Assembly: GCA_934255105.1 (NCBI GenBank)
Contig: CAKQNH010000232.1
Location: 1-7,200 of the forward strand
DNA: 7,200 bases
Direction: 5' to 3'
DNA from: an uncultured Pirellulaceae bacterium
Lineage (GTDB): Bacteria; Planctomycetota; Planctomycetia; Pirellulales; Pirellulaceae
The notes beneath the pieces were generated by a model that searched no databases, was not told the DNA's origin, and saw nothing but the letters and a program-made list of their open reading frames with translations. Made by a program: the position numbers and the translations under genes. Positions 1 through 5,634 of this stretch are shown here, in pieces; position 1 is the first letter of the stretch, and the number at the start of each line of letters is the position of its first letter.

Positions 1-187
1 CCAGCGGGGAATGCTAGGCAGCATTAAGAGTGAGCGGAACTAGCTCGCAGAACTTGGCTCACGCCCGCAGGCTGCCATGGGGCCGATACTTTTTGCAATG
101 TGGGGTATAAAAAGGCGGGGGTGCCCGTGCAATGTTACGCCTCATCGGTTAACACTGGGTGTAAGCAGTCATAGTCTAGGAAGCCAT

Positions 188-487
188 ATGAGTCGTTTGT
201 CCACATTTTTGTTAGGCGTTTTAGTTGGTGCAGCGGGATTATTCCTGTGCGAGAACTACTATGTCGTTCGATCTCCCGAGAATTTCCACTTAGTTCCCAA
301 GGTTGCTGCCAAGCTGGAATTCCCCTATCGCGACATTCGCAACTACAGTGTCGAGGACTGGAAGCAGAATGTTTCGTTGGGTGCTGCAATTGTTAAAGCT
401 GGCAAGCCTGAGATGATGGTCGATTCGTTGACCAGCGTGCGCCACAACTTTGACACCATCCTGAAATCGCTCGGGGGAGGTAACTAG
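188..487 (+). CDS. Small single-pass membrane protein, unknown function
   Basis: A 99-residue protein with one hydrophobic helix at about residues 5-21 (LSTFLLGVLVGAAGLFLC). A short soluble domain follows, carrying a Tyr/Arg/Asp-rich patch (YRDIRNYSVEDW, about 47-58) and a Lys/Met-containing helix-like C-terminal half. I do not recognise a family. Cys21 ends the helix, but the preceding residues (LFL) do not make a good lipobox, so an uncleaved anchor with the C-terminal domain outside the cytoplasm is more likely than a lipoprotein. The frame stays open back to an ATG at 77. I chose the ATG at 188 because AGGA at 178-181 sits six bases upstream and because the 37 extra residues are Cys/Arg-rich and would bury the membrane segment. 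The stop is one base before the HINT gene start, so the two are probably co-transcribed and translationally coupled. Coding is fairly certain; function is unknown. Confidence 0.75.
   Translation: MSRLSTFLLGVLVGAAGLFLCENYYVVRSPENFHLVPKVAAKLEFPYRDIRNYSVEDWKQNVSLGAAIVKAGKPEMMVDSLTSVRHNFDTILKSLGGGN
476..480 (+). promoter_or_regulatory. Ribosome binding site of the HINT gene
   Basis: GGAGG lies eight bases before the ATG at 489, inside the last codons of the upstream small gene. The position supports the chosen start and suggests translational coupling of the two genes. Confidence 0.75.
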
Positions 488-488
488 C

Positions 489-833
489 ATGGCAGAAACC
501 ATCTTTTCCAAGATTATTCGCAAGGAGATCCCGGCCAAGGTCGTATTTGAGGACGAACAGTGCCTAGCCTTCCATGACGTGCATCCCCAGGCGCCCGTGC
601 ATGTTTTGGTCATCCCTAAAAAGCCGATTCCGTCGCTCGAACAACTCTCCGCCGAGGACGCTCTGCTGATGGGGCATCTGTGGACGGTCATTCCGCAGCT
701 CGCCCGAGAGCTGGGCGTGGCTGAGGGCGGTTATCGCGTGGTAGTCAACTGCGGCCAACAAGGTGGGCAGACGGTGGACCATTTGCATTTCCACATTTTG
801 GGTGGTCGCAATATGACTTGGCCGCCGGGATAA
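489..833 (+). CDS. hinT: HINT-type histidine triad (HIT) nucleotide hydrolase
   Basis: A 114-residue protein, the full length of the HINT1/HinT branch of the HIT superfamily. These cytosolic homodimers hydrolyse purine nucleoside phosphoramidates and aminoacyl-adenylates. The N-terminus TIFSKIIRKEIPAKVVFED (residues 4-22) is typical of the branch, as are PVHVLVIPK (36-44) and NCGQQGGQTVDHLHFH (87-102). The triad is His98-x-His100-x-His102, with His100 expected to be the nucleophile by homology. GGRNMTWPPG at the C-terminus matches the WPPG tail of HINT1. Start: GGAGG eight bases upstream. It follows the small membrane-protein gene with a one-base gap. No terminator precedes the inverted-repeat element that begins two bases after the stop; that element may serve as a transcript end. 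The physiological substrate in this organism cannot be read from the sequence. Family assignment is very secure. Confidence 0.96.
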   Translation: MAETIFSKIIRKEIPAKVVFEDEQCLAFHDVHPQAPVHVLVIPKKPIPSLEQLSAEDALLMGHLWTVIPQLARELGVAEGGYRVVVNCGQQGGQTVDHLHFHILGGRNMTWPPG

Positions 834-835
834 GT

Positions 836-1037
836 ATAGTCGCTGATCGCTCCGCCGATCAGATGCTATTGCTATTGTCGCTGATCGCTCCGCCGATCAG
901 ATGCTATTGTCGCCGATCAGATACCTGGGAGCCTCGCGTATACGCTGACACTACGGATGCGTCATGTACGACATACAATGATCGGCGGAGCGATCAACGA
1001 CACAAGAGCAATGATCGGCGGAGCGATCAACGACTAT
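836..1037. repeat. 202-bp inverted-repeat element built from REP-like palindromic units
   Basis: The core TGATCGCTCCGCCGATCA is itself a small hairpin: TGATCG and CGATCA arms around CTCCGC. Two direct copies of a 33-base unit lie at 839-871 and 877-909, followed by a partial copy at about 909-922 that has lost the 5' half of the core. Two copies in opposite orientation (TGATCGGCGGAGCGATCA core) lie at 976-1001 and 1009-1034. The outer ends match as well (ATAGTCG at 836-842, CGACTAT at 1031-1037), so the whole block can fold back on itself. The centre (923-975) is unique sequence with a perfect 10-bp palindrome GCGTATACGC at 936-945. No protein is encoded. The layout resembles REP doublets (REPINs) or a MITE. 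Direct repeats flanking the element are not evident. Confidence 0.85.
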
Positions 1038-1044
1038 CGCGTGA

Positions 1045-1230
1045 ATGGCTACTATAAAACAATCTGCGAAAAAGCCAGATAAATACCAAATGTCCAACTG
1101 TGGCACGGCAAACACAGTCATTTTGGGCGAATGGGCAGCGCTTCAGATGGCCCTGGAGGGTATCTTGGGCAAAAAGTTTGACGGCTGGGTAACGCGCAAA
1201 TACACTAAAACAGGAAACCACTCTCGTTAA
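1045..1230 (+). CDS. Doubtful small hypothetical protein
   Basis: A 61-codon ORF (start MATIKQSAKKPDKYQMSN) between the inverted-repeat element and the large coiled-coil gene. It is Lys-rich with a short hydrophobic/amphipathic middle (VILGEWAALQMALEGILG, about 25-42) and no motif I recognise. There is no membrane segment or signal peptide. No convincing Shine-Dalgarno precedes the ATG, because the bases before it belong to the end of the repeat, and an in-frame TGA lies directly upstream. It could be a real small gene, the remnant of a gene interrupted by the repeat, or chance. It is the only candidate in the 270 bases between the repeat and 1307. Confidence 0.3.
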   Translation: MATIKQSAKKPDKYQMSNCGTANTVILGEWAALQMALEGILGKKFDGWVTRKYTKTGNHSR

Positions 1231-1233
1231 CCA

Positions 1234-1253
1234 TTCAGCGGAGAACGGCTGAA
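1234..1253 (+). other. Small hairpin upstream of the coiled-coil protein gene
   Basis: TTCAGC at 1234-1239 pairs with GCTGAA at 1248-1253 around an eight-base loop. No U-run follows directly, so it is not a typical terminator. A pyrimidine-rich stretch (about 1264-1304) separates it from the ATG at 1307, and no clear Shine-Dalgarno is present there. Role unknown. Confidence 0.3.
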
Positions 1254-1306
1254 CCTGTGGGCAGCCTCTCTCTTCCTGTTTTTCGCTCTTTTCTTGGATT
1301 CTACCT

Positions 1307-2788
1307 ATGGCAGTTCGCGACCGGAATCTATTTGCCTGGCAAGCGTACGTCATCACGATGTCGTTTGTTTCTGTCGGTTTGCTGTTGGGGATGTTTTTTC
1401 TGTGGCGTAGCTACAGCGATTTGAACAAGCGATTTGAAGAAAAAAGCAGCCAACTTGCCACGGCCACCACTGAGTTCCAAACCAGTGAAGCTCGCGTGGG
1501 GCGGTTGATGTCGATGGTTGGCTACGGCGAAAAGACCCAGGAGGAGTTGACCGAAGAGGCCAGTCGCTTTGCGAGCGATGAGCGTTTGGGGCCGGTCGAA
1601 AAGGAGTTTGCACAGCAGATGAACCTGTTCGCACCCAATGTCGATGCCAGCGAAAAGAATTTGATGAAGCTGCCCAAGTATCTGCTCGACACGGTGCGCG
1701 TGCGGAATGAAGACATCGACAAAGCCCGCGAGCGCGAAGCGCAGTTGCTGGCCGAGCAGGCGGCCACGCTGCAGCGCGAGACCAAGGCTCGTGAAGACGC
1801 CGAAGTGGCTCAGAAGAAAGCGGAAAACGACTTGGCAGCTATTCGTCAGCAACATGTGGAAGCCATCGCTAAGCTAAACGCGGAAAAGAAAGAAACTCTG
1901 GACAGCTTTGATAGTTACAAGAAGTCTTTTGATACCCAACTGGCCGCACTGACCACCAAAAATCGCGAATTGAACGACTCCAATTCGACGTTGACCCAGA
2001 CGGTGGAAAAGAAAATGGATGAGCTGACCGAATACACCAATCTGGATTTCGCCAACCCTCAGGGCAAAGTGATTCGCACCGCCAACGGTGGCACTACGGT
2101 GTGGATCGACTTGGGTCGCGACGACGGCCTACGCGAAGGGGTAGCCTTCACGATCATCGACGAGTCAGCGGTTAACACCAGCGAAGCCAAAGACAAGGCG
2201 CACCTGATCGTGACACGAGTCATCGAGGACCACCCGCACTTGAGCCAAGCGCGAGTGACCGATTACGATCCCAGAAAACCAATTATGGTGGAAGACAAAG
2301 TCTTTTCGCCCGCTTGGCGCCCCGGTCGCACGATCGGTTTCGCGCTGGTCGGCGAAATGGATTTCAATGGCGACTACAAAGACGACATTAACGAAGTGCG
2401 TGAAATGATTCGACGCAGCGGGGGCAAGATCGACGCGGAGATGGATTCCAAAGGCAACCTAGTGCCGGACCTGCCTGGCATGAATCCCAATACGGCATTC
2501 CTGGTCCTGGGGAGCGATTTGGGGGTCTTCAAAGGAGATAGCACCGAGGCATTGGCCAAGCAGGCCGCTTACGAAAGGTTCCGCGCCGAAGCTCGCCGCA
2601 ATGGAATCATCCAAATTTCGCTGGATAAACTGCTGGGATACCTGAAGGCCGACCAGACTCAACAAGTAGTCCCACTGGGGGAGCGCATTCAGGGGAAAGA
2701 TTTTCCGGCCAAAGCTACTACCAAGCCGCTTACTAGCCCAGGAAAAGTTAGTGAAATCTTTCAACCCAGACGCCCCGCAGGCCCCTGA
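1307..2788 (+). CDS. Membrane-anchored coiled-coil protein with C-terminal beta and BRCT-like domains
   Basis: A 493-residue protein. A short N-terminal tail precedes one membrane helix (about 12-33, AYVITMSFVSVGLLLGMFFLW). The stretch at about 36-68 is helical. After a less repetitive stretch (70-130) comes a long Ala/Glu/Lys/Gln-rich coiled coil (about 133-242). From GKVIRTANGG (253) to KVFSPAW (331-337) there is a beta-rich module with IDLGRDDGLREGVAF (267-281), resembling the FlgT-C-type beta modules found in envelope proteins. From 340 to 447 the order of features recalls BRCT domains: GRTIGFALVG, SGGKI (371-375), TAFLVLGSD (396-404), then a helix leading to RNGIIQISLDKLLGYL (431-446). 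The tail (450-493) is Pro/Lys/Arg-rich and probably disordered. No Shine-Dalgarno is evident before the ATG; a later start would remove the membrane segment. The BRCT-like and beta-module readings are remote and unsearched. It may be a cell-envelope scaffold, but function is unknown. Confidence 0.9.
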   Translation: MAVRDRNLFAWQAYVITMSFVSVGLLLGMFFLWRSYSDLNKRFEEKSSQLATATTEFQTSEARVGRLMSMVGYGEKTQEELTEEASRFASDERLGPVEKEFAQQMNLFAPNVDASEKNLMKLPKYLLDTVRVRNEDIDKAREREAQLLAEQAATLQRETKAREDAEVAQKKAENDLAAIRQQHVEAIAKLNAEKKETLDSFDSYKKSFDTQLAALTTKNRELNDSNSTLTQTVEKKMDELTEYTNLDFANPQGKVIRTANGGTTVWIDLGRDDGLREGVAFTIIDESAVNTSEAKDKAHLIVTRVIEDHPHLSQARVTDYDPRKPIMVEDKVFSPAWRPGRTIGFALVGEMDFNGDYKDDINEVREMIRRSGGKIDAEMDSKGNLVPDLPGMNPNTAFLVLGSDLGVFKGDSTEALAKQAAYERFRAEARRNGIIQISLDKLLGYLKADQTQQVVPLGERIQGKDFPAKATTKPLTSPGKVSEIFQPRRPAGP

Positions 2789-2791
2789 CAG

Positions 2792-2820
2792 TTGACCCAG
2801 CTTACCAAATCTGATATAAT
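2792..2820 (+). promoter_or_regulatory. Near-consensus sigma70 promoter for the secreted-protein gene
   Basis: TTGACC (2792-2797), a 17-bp spacer and a perfect TATAAT (2815-2820) lie directly after the stop of the coiled-coil gene. The predicted transcription start is about 2827, giving a leader of about 150 nt before the gene at 2976. The match predicts strong constitutive transcription by the housekeeping sigma factor. Confidence 0.82.
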
Positions 2821-2822
2821 CG

Positions 2823-2932
2823 GCTTAATCCTCTCGCTGTAGGGTTTAAGCATCTGAGCCGTCGTCAGTCACTAAACAATCGACCACCAGACCAGCGACG
2901 CTCAAATAATAAGACGACAGTTCCGAGCTCAG
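2823..2932 (+). promoter_or_regulatory. Inverted repeats in the leader of the secreted-protein gene
   Basis: Two adjacent structures. First, GCTTAA (2823-2828) with TTAAGC (2846-2851), reinforced by CCT/AGG inside. It spans the predicted start site, so it could act as a DNA operator rather than an RNA hairpin. Second, CTGAGC (2854-2859) with GCTCAG (2927-2932), continued by GTCGTC (2861-2866) with GACGAC (2913-2918) and an asymmetric bulge. No known riboswitch is recognised. Confidence 0.35.
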
Positions 2933-2967
2933 AATACCAACCAAGATCTACCACACCATTGTTTGTC

Positions 2968-2972
2968 AGGAG
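2968..2972 (+). promoter_or_regulatory. Ribosome binding site of the secreted-protein gene
   Basis: AGGAG lies three bases before the ATG at 2976 and twelve before an in-frame ATG at 2985. One spacing is short and the other long, so the exact start is open. Both choices keep the signal peptide intact. Confidence 0.5.
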
Positions 2973-2975
2973 CGG

Positions 2976-4148
2976 ATGAGAATCATGCTATTACGCACGT
3001 TAATCGGTTTAGGATTTTTAATAAGCGCAGGCCCTGCCTGGGCTCAAACTGAATTGGTGCCCGCACCGAAGGCAACCGCAGGTGCGGTCCATACTCAAAC
3101 GACCGTTTATCACAGCGGTTGGGGTGCGATCCAAAGTGATGGCAGCTTGAAGGGCCGCGTCGTAACCGTCGGAGATGGGGGAGCCGTGCAGGCTCAAGCC
3201 AATGCGGTGGTCACGCTGTCCAAAAACCTGATGGTTCTAGAAACTACCCGAACCGCCGACGACGGCTCGTTCTCGGTGAGCGGACTGACCCCTGGTGTGT
3301 ATGAGATCGCAGCAGAATCGCCGAATTGTTACGGCATCGTCTCATTCGAAGCGGTCGACAGCAGCCAGCTAGGTCGGGCACCAGCTATGGATGTGTATGC
3401 GTCCACTATGAGTCGATCGAATGTGGATGCAGTACTACAGTCGCTGTGGGCACCCCAAGAGCAGTTTGTTATCTCGCGGCCCTTTGTCGAGCTAGCAGAA
3501 CCAATGCATTCCGCAACTCAAAGCCAGCGCGTAGCCATTCGCGGCGGCCTAGTCTCGGGACAAGTCGCCTTTGAAAGCGACCGCGTCATCCCAGAAGCCC
3601 ACATCATCAAAGTGTTCAAGCAAGGTGCATTGGTGGCTACTGCACGAGTAGACCGTGACGGCAAATTCTCATTCCCAGCTCACGCACCCGGCGCGGTTGA
3701 TTTGGTGCTCGGCGGTGGTGCCTATGCAACGCTCGGTTTAGAGCTTGTGGACGATGCCCGCGTCTCCGCCAATGGGAAGCAGTCCACGAAGTTTGTATCG
3801 ACCACGGCTAACGAAGCTTTGGCTGTGGCGTCTTCACTGGTTATTCCAGCCGCTGGCGGTGCTCCCGTTGATGGCGATGGAACCATATTGCCTGAGCCAT
3901 TGCCATTGGTTGGGCAGCCGCTCCCAATGATGGGCGAAGGATTCGGCCCCATGGGCGGAGGATTTGGCCCAATGGGTGGCGGCGGCGGCGGATTTGGCGG
4001 CGGCTCCGGCGGTGGGGGTGGCCTAGGAGGCGGTTTGGGTGGCATAGGCGGACTGCTCGGCATTGCCGGTCTCGCAGTGGGCGTTGTCGCCTTGGCCGAT
4101 GATGACGATGGATTCTCATCGAACCTGGGAACTGGTGTTTCACCCTAA
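2976..4148 (+). CDS. Secreted protein with two carboxypeptidase-regulatory-like domains and Gly-rich C-terminus
   Basis: A 390-residue exported protein. Residues 1-23 form a Sec signal peptide (basic MRIMLLR, hydrophobic LIGLGFLIS, cleavage probably after AWA at 23). Domain 1 (about 57-128) has the carboxypeptidase-regulatory/Cna-B-like beta-sandwich pattern: LKGRVV, TADDGSFSVSGLTPGVYEIAA. A second, weaker copy lies at about 190-258: SGQVAF, RVDRDGKFSFPAHAPGAVDLVL. A Pro-rich linker (302-318) leads to a Gly-rich segment (320-359) containing FGPMGGG twice. A short hydrophobic stretch (about 358-373) then meets an acidic DDDD and a brief tail. This order suggests cell-surface anchoring or assembly, but no sorting motif is identified. 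The gene has its own sigma70 promoter and terminator, so it is a monocistronic unit. A start at 2985 would shorten it by three residues. No enzyme motif is visible. Confidence 0.9.
   Translation: MRIMLLRTLIGLGFLISAGPAWAQTELVPAPKATAGAVHTQTTVYHSGWGAIQSDGSLKGRVVTVGDGGAVQAQANAVVTLSKNLMVLETTRTADDGSFSVSGLTPGVYEIAAESPNCYGIVSFEAVDSSQLGRAPAMDVYASTMSRSNVDAVLQSLWAPQEQFVISRPFVELAEPMHSATQSQRVAIRGGLVSGQVAFESDRVIPEAHIIKVFKQGALVATARVDRDGKFSFPAHAPGAVDLVLGGGAYATLGLELVDDARVSANGKQSTKFVSTTANEALAVASSLVIPAAGGAPVDGDGTILPEPLPLVGQPLPMMGEGFGPMGGGFGPMGGGGGGFGGGSGGGGGLGGGLGGIGGLLGIAGLAVGVVALADDDDGFSSNLGTGVSP
3933..4052 (+). repeat. Gly-codon-rich low-complexity coding stretch
   Basis: GGN codons dominate here, encoding residues 320-359 of the secreted protein. 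The unit encoding FGPMGGG occurs twice in tandem (about 3942-3983). The opposite strand reads as Pro-rich ORFs, which are artefacts of this composition. Such a tract is prone to slippage and length variation. Confidence 0.7.
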
Positions 4149-4191
4149 CTCCAAGCGACCCGACTGATTAGCGGGCTTGACACTCGCCATT

Positions 4192-4225
4192 AAAAAAAAC
4201 CGCAGCCATGAGGCTGCGGTTTTTT
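4192..4225 (+). terminator. Strong intrinsic terminator, probably bidirectional
   Basis: A perfect 8-bp GC-rich stem (CCGCAGCC at 4200-4207, GGCTGCGG at 4212-4219) with an ATGA loop is followed by six T (4220-4225). Eight A (4192-4199) precede the stem, so the same structure would also terminate leftward transcription. It lies 43 bases after the stop of the secreted-protein gene. Confidence 0.95.
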
Positions 4226-4282
4226 CGTAGGTGCCGTTATAGCTTGGCCAGCCGCCCCCTGCTGAGGCTTGTCAAGTAAACT

Positions 4283-4364
4283 GCCTTTAACCCGGATTAT
4301 TCACGCCCTGAAGCGATGGCCTTGATTCCAGCGCTTCAGCGCGTGAATAATTTAGGTTTAACGG
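4283..4364. repeat. Large imperfect hairpin (inverted repeat) in the spacer before the ligase gene
   Basis: The inner arms are exact: ATTATTCACGC (4296-4306) with GCGTGAATAAT (4341-4351), and CTGAAGCG (4308-4315) with CGCTTCAG (4332-4339), separated by one C/C mismatch. TGG (4317-4319) and CCA (4328-4330) extend the stem past an A/G mismatch to an eight-base loop. The outer arms reach 4283 and 4364 with several mismatches. No U-run follows, so it is not a standard terminator. The rest of the spacer 4226-4479 holds no gene or clear promoter. It could be a dispersed genomic repeat or a regulator-binding structure upstream of the ligase operon. Confidence 0.75.
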
Positions 4365-4469
4365 GCCGGGCCGTGCGAGCAGGCTGATGATCCATTACAA
4401 TAACGCCCCAACGCTTGCCCCTCGGATATGCTCGTCGCAGCCAGGCAGCTATTAATCCACCTAAGCAAC

Positions 4470-4473
4470 GAGG
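4470..4473 (+). promoter_or_regulatory. Ribosome binding site of the adenylating-enzyme gene
   Basis: GAGG lies six bases before the ATG at 4480 and favours this start over the in-frame ATG at 4501. Confidence 0.55.
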
Positions 4474-4479
4474 TCTCAG

Positions 4480-5595
4480 ATGACTGCGGCAGCCGCCCCC
4501 ATGGATGAAAAACAGGCCCGTCAACGTTTGGACGAGCACACCGTCGAAATGGTCCAGTGGCACTTCCACGATTCGACCGGCTCTCCTTTCTGGCTCCAAA
4601 AAAAATCGGAGCTCTCGTTCGATCCGCTGACCGAAATCCAGTGCTTTGACGACTTGAAGAAGTTCCCATTGTTTGAGGACGATTGGTTGCGAGGTGGTCC
4701 GGTGCGGCGCTGGGTCCCCAAGGGGCTCGATGGCCGTCCGACGTATGTCTTCGAAACCGGTGGAACGACGGGCGTGCCCAAAAGCCGCGTAGTGATCGAT
4801 GACTTTCGCATCGACTACGAGATGTTTAGCGACACACTGCCCGACCAGTATTTTCCACGCGGGGCTAATTGGCTGATGCTCGGCCCCTCGGGGCCCCGAC
4901 GCCTGCGACTAGCCGTCGAGCACTTGTGCCAGGTTCGCGGTGGAATCTCGTTCTGCATCGACCTGGACCCGCGGTGGGTGGTCAAGCTGATCAAGAAGGG
5001 TTGGATGGAACACCTGGAAGCCTACAAGCAGCACTGCATCGACCAAGCCATCACCATTTTGACCGCCGACCATGACATCAAGTGCATGTTCACAACGCCC
5101 AAGTTGCTGGAAGCCCTGGCCTATGGGTTAGCCGAGCAGGGGACCAGCATTCAAGAGATTGGGATCACCGGCATCTTTTCGGGAGGTACTGAGTTCACTC
5201 CGCAATGGACTCGTTTCTGCGTCGAAGAGCTATTCAATGGTCCGCCCGAAGAGAGCGGCGTGTACATGACACCGACCTACGGCAACACTTTGATGGGACT
5301 GGCCTGCAGCAAGCCGGTAACCGCCGACGACGACTACAAAATCACTTACTACGCGCCACAGCCCCGAGCGGTCATCGAGGTGGTCGACTTTGACGATCAC
5401 CGGCAATTGGTGTCGATGGGTGGCACGGGCCGCGTCAAACTCTATACCATGACCAAAGAGTTCTTCGTCCCCGGCTTTCTGGAACGCGACGAGGGGGAGC
5501 GCGAGCCGCCTTACGTCAAGTATCCGTGGGATGGGGTCAGCGGCGTGCGTCCCTTCCATGCCATCGCATCGCAGACGACTGTCGGCGTCTACTGA
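4480..5595 (+). CDS. LuxE/PaaK-like ANL-superfamily adenylating enzyme (acyl-protein synthetase or acyl-CoA ligase)
   Basis: A 371-residue cytosolic protein expected to activate a carboxylic acid with ATP to an acyl-adenylate. The phosphate-binding motif TGGTTGVPK is at 93-101. GIFSGGTEFTPQWTRF (231-246) corresponds to the adenylate-site region. TPTYGNTLMG (264-273) matches the Y-G-x-T motif but lacks the glutamate usual after the Thr. GTGRVKLYTMTKEFFVPGFLERDEGE (315-340) aligns with the G-x-hydrophobic-x-x-T-x-L-T-x-E segment of PaaK and LuxE, but the usual Tyr-Arg-Thr-Gly-Asp block is altered to LERDEGE. Length matches LuxE (about 370) and is shorter than PaaK (about 430), so the mobile C-terminal ANL domain is probably missing. 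The last cysteine is Cys276, so the C-terminal acyl-accepting cysteine known from Vibrio LuxE is absent. It is followed after 39 bp by an aldehyde-dehydrogenase-family gene, which suggests acid reduction. Substrate unknown. Confidence 0.83.
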   Translation: MTAAAAPMDEKQARQRLDEHTVEMVQWHFHDSTGSPFWLQKKSELSFDPLTEIQCFDDLKKFPLFEDDWLRGGPVRRWVPKGLDGRPTYVFETGGTTGVPKSRVVIDDFRIDYEMFSDTLPDQYFPRGANWLMLGPSGPRRLRLAVEHLCQVRGGISFCIDLDPRWVVKLIKKGWMEHLEAYKQHCIDQAITILTADHDIKCMFTTPKLLEALAYGLAEQGTSIQEIGITGIFSGGTEFTPQWTRFCVEELFNGPPEESGVYMTPTYGNTLMGLACSKPVTADDDYKITYYAPQPRAVIEVVDFDDHRQLVSMGGTGRVKLYTMTKEFFVPGFLERDEGEREPPYVKYPWDGVSGVRPFHAIASQTTVGVY

Positions 5596-5634
5596 TCTCC
5601 GCGACCCTGCAAACAGCAAACTGGATTTGATGCA

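Noticed and set aside
10..62. Hairpins near the window start (AATGCT/AGCATT and GTGAGC/GCTCAC), possibly an RNA gene
   Set aside because: Stems of only six pairs, no T-run and no tRNA or known RNA pattern; too weak to list as a feature.
106..111. TATAAA as the -10 element for the first operon
   Set aside because: The only nearby TTGCAA (93-98) is seven bases away, far too close, and nothing like a -35 lies 16-18 bases upstream.
77..187. Longer N-terminal form of the small membrane protein starting at 77
   Set aside because: The extra 37 residues are Cys/Arg-rich with no family character, and a ribosome binding site (AGGA, 178-181) fits the ATG at 188.
836..1037. CRISPR array
   Set aside because: The repeats occur in both orientations, spacers are only about 5-8 bases, and there are no cas genes.
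818..1057. 79-codon ORF across the repeat element
   Set aside because: It is made of repeat units (SDQMLL, DRRSDQR patterns) and overlaps the end of hinT; a by-product of the repeat.
1328..1855. 175-codon minus-strand ORF opposite the coiled-coil gene
   Set aside because: The + strand has a membrane helix and heptad-like coding; the antisense ORF is a composition artefact.
3722..4143. Pro-rich and Arg/His-rich ORFs on the minus strand
   Set aside because: They are the reverse complement of the Gly-codon-rich stretch; no start signal and low complexity.
4177..4182. TTGACA as a -35 element
   Set aside because: The matching -10 position falls in the GC-rich stem of the terminator and has no TATAAT-like sequence.
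4283..4364. Integron attC site
   Set aside because: The imperfect hairpin and its TTTAAC/GTTTAA flanks suggested attC, but the core sites do not fit RYYYAAC and GTTRRRY in the right places, and there is no integrase or cassette.
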